Made by a program: the position numbers and the translations under genes. The notes beneath the pieces are model-generated. The model was not told the DNA's origin. It did not search any database and was given only the letters and a program-made list of their open reading frames with translations. A DNA stretch of 64,000 nucleotides from Streptosporangium becharense (GTDB lineage: Bacteria; Actinomycetota; Actinomycetes; Streptosporangiales; Streptosporangiaceae), in the NCBI RefSeq assembly GCF_014204985.1, contig NZ_JACHMP010000001.1, positions 5,642,001 to 5,706,000 on the forward strand, read 5' to 3'. Of this stretch, positions 53,148 through 61,599 are shown piece by piece (position 1 is the first letter of the stretch; each line of letters starts with the position of its first letter).

Positions 53148-53195
53148 GTGTGGTCCATTATTCTCGGTGGGCGCAGTGCGACAGATGGATCACAC
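53148..53195. promoter_or_regulatory. imperfect inverted repeat upstream of the TPR regulator
   Basis: GTGTGGTCCAT (53148-53158) and ATGGATCACAC (53185-53195) pair with one mismatch across 26 bases, in an AT-rich patch (TTTATTAGCG near 53121). It may be a bipartite operator for the divergent pair. Confidence 0.4.
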
Positions 53196-53268
53196 TGGGT
53201 CAGCGAGGAAAGGACCGGTCGGGACAAGTGTGCCAGCCAGCCCAGCTGGCCACGAGAGAGGGGCCGGT

Positions 53269-54834
53269 ATGTCCGGCAGGCAGCACAGGGAGACGGAGTT
53301 AGCGCGGCGGATCCGGGCCAGGGGCCTGGCCGCCGGAAGAACCTCGGCGCAGATAGCCGAGGAGATTCACGAGAAATGCAGCCCTCAATTCGGGACCACA
53401 CGGATCAAAAGTCACCGCCTTGCGCATGGCGTTGCTCTCGCGGACGTTATCGAACAGATTCGGGCATTGTTCGAACGCGACGGCAAGTCGGCGCCCGGGA
53501 TCGGTGAGACGCTCCTGTCCGCCTACGAAAGCGGGCTGAAGCGGCCGGGGCCCGAATACCTCCATTACCTGTGCTCCGCCTACCGGGTCGAACCGGCCTC
53601 CCTCGGATACGACGGCCCGTGCATCTGCGGCCACGGTCACAAGATGCCCGGTGTGGTCCGAGGCGACCTCCAGCAAGGAAGACCCGACACTTCCCCCGGC
53701 CCGCGCGAGCTGCTGATCCATCCGGTCGGCGGCAACCCTTCGGCGGATGGGGGCGAGGAGGACGAGAACGTGCTACGCAGGACGCTTTTACAGCTCCTGG
53801 CCGGCGGCGCCGTCGCGCTGGACGGGCAGGTACTTGGATCGGTGGAGAGTATCCGCCGGCGAATGGACGACACGCTCGTGTCGGCCTCCGTCTCACCCGC
53901 GATGCTCGATCAGTGGGAGGAAGCCACCATCGGGTTCGGCCGTCAGTACATGAGCACCCCGCCGCTGCGGCTGCTGTGCGACGTACTGCTGGAGTTCAGC
54001 GCGGTGCGCAAGGCGATGGAGCGGCACCAGCCCGTCGACCTGCAGGAACGCCTGTGCCGGATGGCGGCCCAGCTTGCCGGGCTGAGTGGGATGATCATGG
54101 TTAACCTCGGTGATCATCGGCTCGCCCGGTCGTTCTTCCGGACCGGCCGGACGGCCGCCGACGAGACCGGCGACCGGGCGCTGCGCGCGTGGGTCACGGC
54201 CAGGGAGGCGTTGGTCCCGCTCTACTACGGTGACCCGCGCGAGGCGCTCAACCTGGCCAAGAAGAGCCGCGACCTGGCCGGTCAGACCCCCTGCGCCGCC
54301 CAGGCCATGGCCCCGGTGGTCGAGGCGCGCGCGCTGGCGATGCTGTCCGGGGCGGGCAAGAAGGAGGTGGTCGACCAGGCCAAGCGGGCGCTGTCCCGTG
54401 CCAGGACCGCGTTCTCCCAGATGGCCGCCCGCGAACAGGACGACGCCGCGTTCGGTTACACCGAGCGCCAGCTCTACTTCCATCAGGGAGACGCCCTGGT
54501 GAAGCTCGGCCAGGCGATGGAGGCCGACCTCATCCTGGAGCAGGCGCTGACCAAGTACGCCCCGGGCGACTGGCTCGACCCGACCCTGATCAAGTTCGAC
54601 CGGGCCAGGTGCAGGCTGCTCGAGGGTGACGTGGACGAGGCGCTGGCCATCGCCCGCCGCACGCTCGCGGGGCTGGGCGAAGGGTGCCGGCCCGACATCC
54701 TCATGCAACGTGCCCACGAGATCGCCCGGGAGGTGGAGGCGAAGGCCCCCGGTCATGTGGGGCTCAGGGCGTATCTGGAGGTGCTGCGCTCCTCGCCGGC
54801 AGAGGAACCGCCGGGTGGGGGTGGGAGTAGTTGA
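53269..54834 (+). CDS. HTH/TPR-type transcriptional regulator (NsdA-like architecture)
   Basis: A 521-residue regulator: N-terminal XRE-like region with GRTSAQIAEEIHEKCSP and a second helical block ETLLSAYESGLKRPGPEYL, a CICGHGH motif (about 123-129), then helical TPR-like repeats (180-505). The overall plan matches actinomycete developmental regulators such as NsdA, though identity is not proven. ATG 53269 has GAGAGGGG upstream. Codons 11 and 174 are TTA, so translation may depend on the rare leucyl-tRNA. The GNAT gene overlaps by four bases. Confidence 0.8.
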   Translation: MSGRQHRETELARRIRARGLAAGRTSAQIAEEIHEKCSPQFGTTRIKSHRLAHGVALADVIEQIRALFERDGKSAPGIGETLLSAYESGLKRPGPEYLHYLCSAYRVEPASLGYDGPCICGHGHKMPGVVRGDLQQGRPDTSPGPRELLIHPVGGNPSADGGEEDENVLRRTLLQLLAGGAVALDGQVLGSVESIRRRMDDTLVSASVSPAMLDQWEEATIGFGRQYMSTPPLRLLCDVLLEFSAVRKAMERHQPVDLQERLCRMAAQLAGLSGMIMVNLGDHRLARSFFRTGRTAADETGDRALRAWVTAREALVPLYYGDPREALNLAKKSRDLAGQTPCAAQAMAPVVEARALAMLSGAGKKEVVDQAKRALSRARTAFSQMAAREQDDAAFGYTERQLYFHQGDALVKLGQAMEADLILEQALTKYAPGDWLDPTLIKFDRARCRLLEGDVDEALAIARRTLAGLGEGCRPDILMQRAHEIAREVEAKAPGHVGLRAYLEVLRSSPAEEPPGGGGSS

Positions 54835-55325
54835 GGCCCAGGCTGCGGCGCTACCGCTGGTCCGACCTCGAATCCGTGTGGGCGCTGCACCAGATCTGCC
54901 TGGCGCAGGTCGGCCTCGCACCAGGAGACGGTGTCTACTACGAGGACGATTTCCCGCGGATCCACGAGGTCTACCTCGCCGACCGCGGAGACTTCCTGGT
55001 GGGGGAGATCCCGGGCGGACGCATCGTCTCGATGGGCGGCCTGCGCCGGATCGACGACACGACGGCTGAGATGTGCCGTATGCGCGTCCACCCTGAGTTC
55101 CAGCGGCGCGGGTTCGGTGCCCAGATGGTCGTCGCCCTGGAGGAGCGGGCCGCCGAGCTCGGCTACGCGCGGCTTCGCGGTGACACCACCCTCAACCAGC
55201 CCGCCGCGATGGAGATGTACCGCAAGTTCGGCTGGCGGGAGATCCGCCGTGAGGAGCGTGGAGGGTGCGTAGTGATTTACGGAGAAAAGAATCTGGAGCC
55301 CGCCATGTCTACCTTGACGCAATGA
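54831..55325 (+). CDS. GNAT-family N-acetyltransferase
   Basis: A 164-residue acetyltransferase. The acetyl-CoA loop is HPEFQRRGFGAQMV (about 89-102: R/Q-x-x-G-x-G/A), and EMYRKFGWREIRREERGG is the terminal beta region. TTG 54831 overlaps the regulator's stop (TTGA), so the two are translated together; the acetylated target is unknown. Confidence 0.88.
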   Translation: MRPRLRRYRWSDLESVWALHQICLAQVGLAPGDGVYYEDDFPRIHEVYLADRGDFLVGEIPGGRIVSMGGLRRIDDTTAEMCRMRVHPEFQRRGFGAQMVVALEERAAELGYARLRGDTTLNQPAAMEMYRKFGWREIRREERGGCVVIYGEKNLEPAMSTLTQ

Positions 55326-55425
55326 CGAGGTTCTGAGAACAGCGATATCGAGTGGCCTTCCGGCCGCGGGGAGGCGGGCGACACCCGCCGCGTCCTCTTC
55401 CTCCGTCGCGGACCTCGGCTCGGGC

Positions 55426-55455
55426 GGGCCCCTCCGTGCGGTCGCGGAGGGGCCC
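55426..55455 (+). terminator. 11-bp hairpin downstream of the GNAT gene
   Basis: GGGCCCCTCCG (55426-55436) pairs with 55445-55455, eight-base loop. The 300-base gap around it has no gene. Confidence 0.6.
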
Positions 55456-55636
55456 GGTCGAGAGGTCGTGCCCGAGGCCGAAGCGGTGAAGGCACGCGGC
55501 GCTCTACTGACCGAGCCCCGGCCTGGGGCCGGAGGAGCCGCGGGGGACATGTCAGTACCCGGCAGGCCGGGGTGGAGTTTCTCCCCCGAAGGGGAGGATC
55601 GTCGTCCCCGTAGGGATGTTTTCCATCCGTGGCGTC

Positions 55637-56095
55637 TCATCCCAGCCGGATGACGCGGGAGACCACCTCCGGTAGGTCCGGGGGCTCCAGGGGGTCGTGA
55701 AGACCGGCCATCTCCCGGGTCGAGAACCAGCCGAAACCCAGGTAGGTCACGTTCTCCTCGGCGGTGAACGCCTCCGGGACCACCTCGGGAGTGTCCTCGA
55801 ACCTGGCCAGGTAGAAACGCTCGGTCTTGACATAGTGGGTGCCGAGCCAGCGGAAGTCGCGGTGAACCGGCACCCAACGGTCCAGCACCGCCTCGGACGG
55901 CAGGCCGGTCTCCTCCGCCAACTCCCGCCGCGCGGCCTCGAAGGGCGTCTCACCCGGGTCGATCCCGCCGCCCGGCGGCTCCCACAGACTCCGGTCGCTG
56001 ACGGGGTCGCGCCAGTGCAGCAGGAGCACCCGGCCTGTTCCGTCCACGCAGACCACCCTGGCCGCCGGCCGGTCATCGGGCTGAATGTCGTCCAC
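55637..56095 (-). CDS. Nudix hydrolase
   Basis: A 152-residue Nudix protein; the box GGGIDPGETPFEAARRELAEETGL (about 43-66) has G-x5-E-x7-REUXEEXGU with all Glu residues present. The substrate (a nucleoside diphosphate derivative) is unknown. GTG 56095 is the start. It is divergent from purU, with a three-copy repeat between them. Confidence 0.9.
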   Translation of the reverse strand: MDDIQPDDRPAARVVCVDGTGRVLLLHWRDPVSDRSLWEPPGGGIDPGETPFEAARRELAEETGLPSEAVLDRWVPVHRDFRWLGTHYVKTERFYLARFEDTPEVVPEAFTAEENVTYLGFGWFSTREMAGLHDPLEPPDLPEVVSRVIRLG

Positions 56096-56150
56096 AGGCC
56101 CGGGACGTTACCATCACCACTCGTCCGGGCTCCACGGCGTTGTCCGCGTT

Positions 56151-56249
56151 CATGACGCCGTGCGCGAGCCCGCCATCCGCGTTCCATGACATCGTGCGCG
56201 AGTCCGCCGTCCGCGTTCCATGACGCCGTGCGCGAGCCCACCGTTCCAT
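56151..56249 (+). repeat. 34-bp tandem repeat, three copies
   Basis: Units begin at 56151, 56185 and 56219 (CATGACGCCGTGCGCGAGCC core) with no spacers and a few substitutions. Located in the purU leader and Nudix upstream region. Confidence 0.9.
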
Positions 56250-56408
56250 TTCACCGTTCTGTCCCGTCGTTCCGCCCGGCCGGGCCCCGGGACGGGCCCG
56301 CGCGCGGTCATCTGCCGTGACAGTGCGGAAGCGGGGCCCCGGCTCGCTGTACTCTGCCCAGGTCAGGCGGAAAACACCGTACGATCCGACCTCTCCGAGG
56401 GTGAAGGC

Positions 56409-57263
56409 ATGAGTTCCAGGGCCGAGTTTGTGTTGACGTTGTCCTGTCCGGACCGTCCCGGGGTGGTGGCCGCCGTCTCCGGTCTCCTGGCCGGGAAGGG
56501 ATGCAACATCATCGAGAGCCAGCAGTTCGGGGATGCCGTGACCGAGCGGTTCTTCATGCGGGTGCAGTTCTCCTCCCCGCTGCCCGACGCGGAGCTCCGC
56601 GCGGCCTTCGCCGCGCTCGCCCCCGAACTCGGCATGGATTTCAAACTCCGGGACGCCTCCGTCAAGCCGCGCGTGCTGGTGATGGTCAGCAAGTTCGGCC
56701 ACTGCCTGAACGACCTGCTCTACCGGACGCGTTCCGGCCTGCTCGACATCGAGATCGTCGCCGTCGTCTCCAACCACCCCGACATGCGGCCGCTGACCCA
56801 GTCGTACGGCATCGACTACCACCACCTGCCGGTCACCCCGGAGACCAAGGCAAAGCAGGAGCAGGAGGTGCTGACCCTGGTCGGCCACTACCAGGCCGAC
56901 CTGGTGGTGCTCGCCCGCTACATGCAGGTCCTGTCGGAGGACCTCTGCGCCAAGCTCGCCGGTAACGTGATCAACATCCACCACTCGTTCCTGCCGTCGT
57001 TCAAGGGCGCCAAGCCGTACCACCAGGCGTACTCCCGCGGTGTGAAGCTGATCGGCGCGACCGCGCACTACGTGACCCCCGACCTGGACGAGGGGCCGAT
57101 CATCGAGCAGGAGGTCGCCCGGGTCAACCACACCCACTCGCCGGAGGACCTGGCCGCCATCGGCCGCGACGTCGAGTGCCAGGTGCTGGCCCGCGCCGTC
57201 CGCTGGCACAGCGAACAGCGCGTCCTGCTCGACGGGCACAAGACGATCGTCTTCCCGCGCTAG
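56409..57263 (+). CDS. purU: formyltetrahydrofolate deformylase
   Basis: A 284-residue enzyme that releases formate from 10-formyl-THF. N-terminal ACT domain: CPDRPGVVAAVSGLLAGKG; formyl-transferase domain: VLVMVSKFGHCLNDLLYR, the N-H-D catalytic set in NVINIHHSFLPSFKGA and VTPDLDEGPIIEQ. ATG 56409 after AAGG at a short spacing. Ends in a stop overlapping the convergent flavin reductase stop. Confidence 0.95.
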   Translation: MSSRAEFVLTLSCPDRPGVVAAVSGLLAGKGCNIIESQQFGDAVTERFFMRVQFSSPLPDAELRAAFAALAPELGMDFKLRDASVKPRVLVMVSKFGHCLNDLLYRTRSGLLDIEIVAVVSNHPDMRPLTQSYGIDYHHLPVTPETKAKQEQEVLTLVGHYQADLVVLARYMQVLSEDLCAKLAGNVINIHHSFLPSFKGAKPYHQAYSRGVKLIGATAHYVTPDLDEGPIIEQEVARVNHTHSPEDLAAIGRDVECQVLARAVRWHSEQRVLLDGHKTIVFPR

Positions 57264-57931
57264 ACGATCTCCACGTGGCTCCCGGAGCCGTGGGAGGTCC
57301 GGCTGCGGTAGGAGTGGCCGAGTTCCGGGCCGAGCCCGAAGTAGTGGCGGAAGTTGTAGATGAGCGGGCTCCAGGCGGCGGGGTCGACGTGGTCGGTGCC
57401 GGGAACGACGATACGAGGGTCGGCATGGACCTTCCGCACGGCGGCCTCGACGATGACGAACTCCCCGCAGGCACCCGGCCGTATCAGCTCGGCGCGGGCT
57501 TCCAGCTGAAGGGGGCATTCGGCGACCCGGGGCGGCCGGACCCGGTGGGAGGGCTCGCCGTGCAGGCCGGCCGCGGCGAATTTGTCCGCCTCGAACCGGC
57601 ACCCCGGCGCCTTGGTCGAGGGCACCGGGCTGCGGCCTGTCAGCGGCGCCAGCCGCTCCACCGCCGGCCAGTGCGCGGGACCGGGCAGATTGATCACCAG
57701 GTCGGGCCGGTCGCTCAGGTTGCGCGCGGTCTGCCCGTCGCTTCCCAGACCGAGCACGACCGTCCACCCGAGCGCCCAGGCGGAGGATATCGGGGCGAGA
57801 TTGAAGGAGCCGTCCTGGTTCTCCGTGGAGAGGAGTACCACCGGAGTGCCGAAGTACAAGATGCTCGGTTCGATCGCCAGGTGGGCGGAGGCCGCCCCTG
57901 CGGGCCGGGCGCTGCGAGACACGATGTTCAT
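57260..57931 (-). CDS. flavin reductase family (FMN-binding split barrel) protein
   Basis: A 223-residue FMN/flavin-binding protein: SILYFGTPVVLLSTENQDGS and FNLAPISSAWALGWTVVLGLG then ARNLSDRPDLVINLPG are typical of the RutF/FRP split-barrel fold; it reduces flavin for partner oxygenases. ATG 57931. It shares the last bases with purU on the other strand. Confidence 0.88.
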   Translation of the reverse strand: MNIVSRSARPAGAASAHLAIEPSILYFGTPVVLLSTENQDGSFNLAPISSAWALGWTVVLGLGSDGQTARNLSDRPDLVINLPGPAHWPAVERLAPLTGRSPVPSTKAPGCRFEADKFAAAGLHGEPSHRVRPPRVAECPLQLEARAELIRPGACGEFVIVEAAVRKVHADPRIVVPGTDHVDPAAWSPLIYNFRHYFGLGPELGHSYRSRTSHGSGSHVEIV

Positions 57932-57983
57932 GGGGGGAGGCTAGGACCCGGACGCTTCGGCGCCCGCCGAAGCGTCGAGGGCG

Positions 57984-58106
57984 ATGATCGAGCACGTGGA
58001 CATCCGGCACGCACACACCTGGCGGGCCGTGACCGTCACCGCCGCGGGACGCCGTACGCTCCGCGACCACCTCGACGTATTCGTCGATCTCCCTCCACGG
58101 AGCTGA
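57984..58106 (+). pseudogene. remnant of a winged-helix regulator gene
   Basis: A 40-codon open frame starts MIEHVDIRHAHTWRAV and continues VTVTAAGRRTLRDHLDVFVD, which is like the wing and terminal helix of MarR/HTH_34-type regulators. The HTH helices are missing upstream, so it is best seen as a decayed gene end. It is not a certain call. Confidence 0.35.
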
Positions 58107-58125
58107 CCGACGGCATCCGGCGGCG

Positions 58126-58539
58126 TCATCCTCCCTGGTCGCCGGCGGGCATCTGCGGGCTCTCCTCGTCGACGGTCTTCGGGGAGCCGACACCGGTGGA
58201 GTCTCCGGGCTCGGAGACGCCGTAGGGGCGGTCGGCGCCTTCGGTCCCGGCCGTCTCCCGGTCCTCTCCCTCCGTGGCGGCGATCCTCTCACCGCTGCGG
58301 CTCTCGCTGGGGCCCACCCCGTGCGCGGAGGCGGGCTCCGTGTCGGCGGACGAGACGCCTGCGCGCTCCTCGTCGGATACGACGCGTCCCGCCCCCTTGT
58401 CGTCTGGAGGCGGCTGGAAGGCCCGGTCGCCGGCCTGGGTCACCTCCTCGCTCGATCGGCCCACGTCGGGGGAGTAGCCGTGTTCCTCCTCCTCGTCGCC
58501 GAACCGGCTCGGGCTCCCGGGTTCGCGGTCATCGTTCAT
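58126..58539 (-). CDS. 137-residue acidic disordered protein
   Basis: Very rich in Glu, Asp, Gly, Ser and Pro with no hydrophobic core, so intrinsically disordered. ATG 58539 has GAGG at six bases; a GTG at 58548 is in frame. It lies 23 bases before hypE's stop on the same strand downstream of hypE, but nothing ties it to hydrogenase. Function is unknown. Confidence 0.55.
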   Translation of the reverse strand: MNDDREPGSPSRFGDEEEEHGYSPDVGRSSEEVTQAGDRAFQPPPDDKGAGRVVSDEERAGVSSADTEPASAHGVGPSESRSGERIAATEGEDRETAGTEGADRPYGVSEPGDSTGVGSPKTVDEESPQMPAGDQGG

Positions 58540-58562
58540 GTCCGGCACCTCATGGTTCGTTC

Positions 58563-59747
58563 TCAGCAGATTCTCGGCAGCGGGTCGCCGACCAGCAGGT
58601 CGACGATGCGGGTACCGCCGAAGGACGTCCTCAGCAGGACCAGGCCCGGCGGGTCGTCGTTGATCCGCCCGATGACGGCCGCGTCGGCGCCGAGCGGGTG
58701 GGAGCGCAGGGCGCCCAGCGCGGTCTCGGCGGCCTCGGCGGCCACCACCGCGACCATCCGGCCCTCACAGGCGACGTAGAGCGGGTCGATCCCCAGCAGC
58801 TCGCACGCCCCCCGGACGGCCGGGCGGACGGGGAGCGCGTCCTCGTCGAGCACCACGGCGACCTGCGAGGACTCGGCGATCTCGTTCACGATCGTGGCCA
58901 CCCCGCCCCGGGTGGCGTCGCGCAGGCAACGCACCCGCCCGTCTCCGCAGGCCGACAGCAGCAGGTCGGTCAGGGCGTTGAGCGGCGCGGTGTCGGAGGA
59001 CAGGTCGGCCTCGATGTCGAGCTCACCCCGGGCGAGCATGACGGTGATGCCGTGCTCGCCGACGGGGCCGGAGACGATGACCGCGTCGCCCGGCCGGGCC
59101 GCGGCGGCGCTCAGCCGGACCGGCCGGTCGAGCGTGCCCACACCGGCGGTGTTGATGTAGCAGCCGTCGGCCTTGCCCCGCTGGACGACCTTGGTGTCCC
59201 CGGTGACGATCTGCACGTCCGCCACCCGCGCCGCCTCCGCCATCGAGGCCGTGATCCGCCGTAGGTCGGCGATGGGGAAGCCCTCCTCCAGGATGAAGGC
59301 GGCGGACAGGTAACGGGGACGGGCCCCGCACATCGCCAGGTCGTTGACGGTGCCGTTGACCGCCAGGTCACCGATGTCGCCTCCCGGGAAGAACAGCGGG
59401 GTGACCACGAACGAGTCGGTGGTGAAGGCCAGCCCGCCGGTGACGGCGCCGTCCTCCAGCGTCTCCAGCAGCGGGTTGCGGAACGCCTCCAGGAACACCG
59501 CCTCGATCAGGGTGTGCGTCGCCTTGCCGCCTGCGCCGTGCGCCAGGGTGACGCGGTCCTCCCGCACGCGCGCCTTGCGGTGCCGCGCCCGCTCGATGCG
59601 GTCCAGCACCTGCCGTTCCCGATCCCGCAGCGGGCCCCCCGCGGTCTCGGCGTGCCCGGGGCTCCCGGCGGTCTCGGCGTGTCCGGCGTGTCCGGCGTGT
59701 CCGGTGTTCCCGGCGTGCCCGGTGTCCACGGGGTTTCCGGGGTTCAT
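58563..59747 (-). CDS. hypE: hydrogenase maturation factor HypE with His-rich N-terminal tail
   Basis: A 394-residue HypE, the carbamoyl dehydratase that makes the CN ligand of [NiFe]-hydrogenase. Core marks: HGAGGKATHTLIEAV, GTVNDLAMCGARPRYLS, IVTGDTKVVQRGK, RDATRGGVATIVNE, and the invariant terminal Cys (DPLPRIC). Extra feature: residues 1-45 contain GHAGNTGHAGHAGHAET-type repeats with several His, absent from standard HypE. ATG 59747 overlaps hypD's stop (ATGA). Confidence 0.95.
   Translation of the reverse strand: MNPGNPVDTGHAGNTGHAGHAGHAETAGSPGHAETAGGPLRDRERQVLDRIERARHRKARVREDRVTLAHGAGGKATHTLIEAVFLEAFRNPLLETLEDGAVTGGLAFTTDSFVVTPLFFPGGDIGDLAVNGTVNDLAMCGARPRYLSAAFILEEGFPIADLRRITASMAEAARVADVQIVTGDTKVVQRGKADGCYINTAGVGTLDRPVRLSAAAARPGDAVIVSGPVGEHGITVMLARGELDIEADLSSDTAPLNALTDLLLSACGDGRVRCLRDATRGGVATIVNEIAESSQVAVVLDEDALPVRPAVRGACELLGIDPLYVACEGRMVAVVAAEAAETALGALRSHPLGADAAVIGRINDDPPGLVLLRTSFGGTRIVDLLVGDPLPRIC
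59641..59731 (-). repeat. 9-bp tandem repeats in the hypE 5' end
   Basis: GTGTCCGGC-type nine-base units recur about seven times and encode the GHA(G) repeats of HypE's N-terminus. Confidence 0.8.
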
Positions 59748-60871
59748 CCTCGGGTCGCCTCCTTGACGCGCTCGCGTGAGAACCGGCCGAAGTTGTAGTA
59801 CGCCGCGCAGGCGCCCTCGGAGGACACCATGCATGTGCCGATCGGGGTCTCCGGGGTGCACGCGGTGCCGAAGACCTTGCACTCCCAGGGTTTGAGCACA
59901 CCCTTGAGCACCTCGCCGCACTGGCACGCCTTGGGGTCGGCGACCCGCCCGCCGGGGATCTGGAAGATCCGTTCCGCGTCGAAGGCGGCGTACCGCTCGG
60001 CGACCCTGAGCGCCGACTGTGAGATGAAGCCGAGTCCGCGCCACTCGAAGTACGGTCGCAGCTCCATCACCCGGGCGATGGCACGCAGCGCCTTGAGGTT
60101 GCCCTCCCACGGCACCACCCGGGAGTACTGGTTCTCCACCTCCGCGCGTTCCCCGTGCAGTTGCAGGAGGATCCGGTAGACCGTGTACAGCACGTCGAGC
60201 GGTTCGAAGCCGGCGACCACGAGCGGCTTGCCGTAGTCGCGGGCGATGAACTCGTAGGGCCGGCAGCCGATCACGGTGGAGACGTGGCCGGGGCCGATGA
60301 ACCCGTCCAGGCGCAGATCGGGGGAGTCCAGGATCGCCTTGATCGCAGGAATGATCGTCACGTGGTTGCAGAAGATCGAGAAGTTCCCGATCCCCTCGGC
60401 CTCGGCACGCAGCACGGTCATCGCCGTGGACGGGGCGGTGGTCTCGAAACCGATGGCCATGAAGACCACACGCCGGTCCGGGTTCTGCCGGGCGATCTTC
60501 AGGGCGTCCAGCGGCGAGTACACCATCCGGATGTCCGCGCCGCGCGCCTTGGCGTCGAGGAAGGAGCCACACCCGCCCGGCACCCGCATCATGTCGCCGA
60601 ACGACGTCATGATCACGTCGGGCTGCTCGGCGATGTGGATGGCGTCGTCCACCCGCCCCATGGGGATGACGCAGACCGGGCAGCCGGGACCGTGCACCAG
60701 AGTGACGGCCTCGGGAAGGTAGTCCTCCAGCCCGTGCTTGTAGATCGTGTGGGTATGCCCGCCGCACACCTCCATGAACTTGTACGCGCGGCCCGGCTCG
60801 CACAGCGCGGCGATCCGCGTGGCGAGCATCCGGGCCTTGGCGGCGTCGCGGTACTCGTCGACGAAGCGCAT
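59744..60871 (-). CDS. hypD: hydrogenase maturation factor HypD
   Basis: A 375-residue Fe-S protein and scaffold for the Fe(CN)2CO unit. Conserved: EVCGGHTHTIYKHGLEDYLP, HGPGCPVCVIP, and the [4Fe-4S] cysteines in QCGEVLKGVLKPWECKVFG, then GTCMVSSEGACAAYYNFGR. ATG 60871, six bases after hypC. Complete. Confidence 0.96.
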   Translation of the reverse strand: MRFVDEYRDAAKARMLATRIAALCEPGRAYKFMEVCGGHTHTIYKHGLEDYLPEAVTLVHGPGCPVCVIPMGRVDDAIHIAEQPDVIMTSFGDMMRVPGGCGSFLDAKARGADIRMVYSPLDALKIARQNPDRRVVFMAIGFETTAPSTAMTVLRAEAEGIGNFSIFCNHVTIIPAIKAILDSPDLRLDGFIGPGHVSTVIGCRPYEFIARDYGKPLVVAGFEPLDVLYTVYRILLQLHGERAEVENQYSRVVPWEGNLKALRAIARVMELRPYFEWRGLGFISQSALRVAERYAAFDAERIFQIPGGRVADPKACQCGEVLKGVLKPWECKVFGTACTPETPIGTCMVSSEGACAAYYNFGRFSRERVKEATRG

Positions 60872-60877
60872 CAGATC

Positions 60878-61156
60878 TCACTCCTCTTCGATCACGGAGT
60901 CCCGCAGGGCCGCGATCTCGTCCTCGTACGCCTGGCCGATGCTCTCCAGGAAGTCGAGCGCGGCCTTGGCCTCCACCTCGTCGATCTTCGAGAGCGCGAA
61001 GCCGACATGGATGAGGATCCAGTCACCGGGAACGACGCTCCCGTGCTCCAGCAGGCCGATGTTGATCGCGCGCTTGACGCCGCTCACGTCGACCATGGCG
61101 AGGTCAGGACGGTCCGAGAGGACCTCCACGATCTCGCCGGGGATTCCCAGGCACAT
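60878..61156 (-). CDS. hypC: hydrogenase maturation chaperone HypC
   Basis: A 92-residue chaperone with the invariant N-terminal MCLGIPG (Cys2 binds the iron unit) and DWILIHVGFALSKIDEVEA. It moves the iron unit between HypD and the large subunit precursor. It overlaps the 3' end of hypA by 53 bases. Confidence 0.95.
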   Translation of the reverse strand: MCLGIPGEIVEVLSDRPDLAMVDVSGVKRAINIGLLEHGSVVPGDWILIHVGFALSKIDEVEAKAALDFLESIGQAYEDEIAALRDSVIEEE

Positions 61157-61496
61157 GGGACGCCTCCGCCATCTGGATGGATTCGAGGACGAGATCCCCG
61201 CCGCCCTCGGTGTCGATATCGGTGCCGCCGCATCCGGGGCAGACGGCGAAGGGGTCGGCGGAGGCGGTGCTCCTCCCGCAGGACCGGCAGGTCAGGGTGA
61301 CGGGGACGACGACCAGCTCCACCCGGGCGCCGTCGGCCACCGACCCGTCCGCGACCATGGAGAACGCCTGGTTGATCATCGGTTCCGTGACACGGAGCAG
61401 GGCACCCGCGCGTACGCGCACCCGCCGTACCCGCCGGCCGTCCGCCCGCTTCTCCACCGCGGCGAGGATCGCCTCGGCGATCCCGAACTCGTGCAT
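61104..61496 (-). CDS. hypA: nickel insertion protein HypA
   Basis: A 130-residue Ni/Zn protein: N-terminal MHEFGIAEAIL (His2 binds nickel) and zinc motif CRSCG...CPGCG (about 73-92). ATG 61496. The 53-base overlap with hypC is long for this operon type. HypB, its usual partner, is not in the window. Confidence 0.92.
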   Translation of the reverse strand: MHEFGIAEAILAAVEKRADGRRVRRVRVRAGALLRVTEPMINQAFSMVADGSVADGARVELVVVPVTLTCRSCGRSTASADPFAVCPGCGGTDIDTEGGGDLVLESIQMAEASHVPGNPRRDRGGPLGPS

Positions 61497-61539
61497 GGCT
61501 GGTCTCACCTCGTCTCGTACGGGGCCGGTCCCGTGTCGT

Positions 61540-61567
61540 CCGGCCGGTCCGGCGCCGGACCGGCCGG
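61540..61567. promoter_or_regulatory. 28-bp perfect palindrome in the hydrogenase operon
   Basis: CCGGCCGGTCCGGC (61540-61553) followed at once by its exact complement (to 61567), between the protease stop (61600) and hypA (61496). As RNA it forms a 12-bp stem with a GCGC loop, so an attenuator or processing/stability element. Confidence 0.7.
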
Positions 61568-61599
61568 GGACGTGGGACGCCGGCCGGCGGCGCGGGCCC

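Noticed and set aside
56151-56249. 34-bp repeats as a small CRISPR
   Set aside because: Units are directly adjacent with no spacers and no cas genes.
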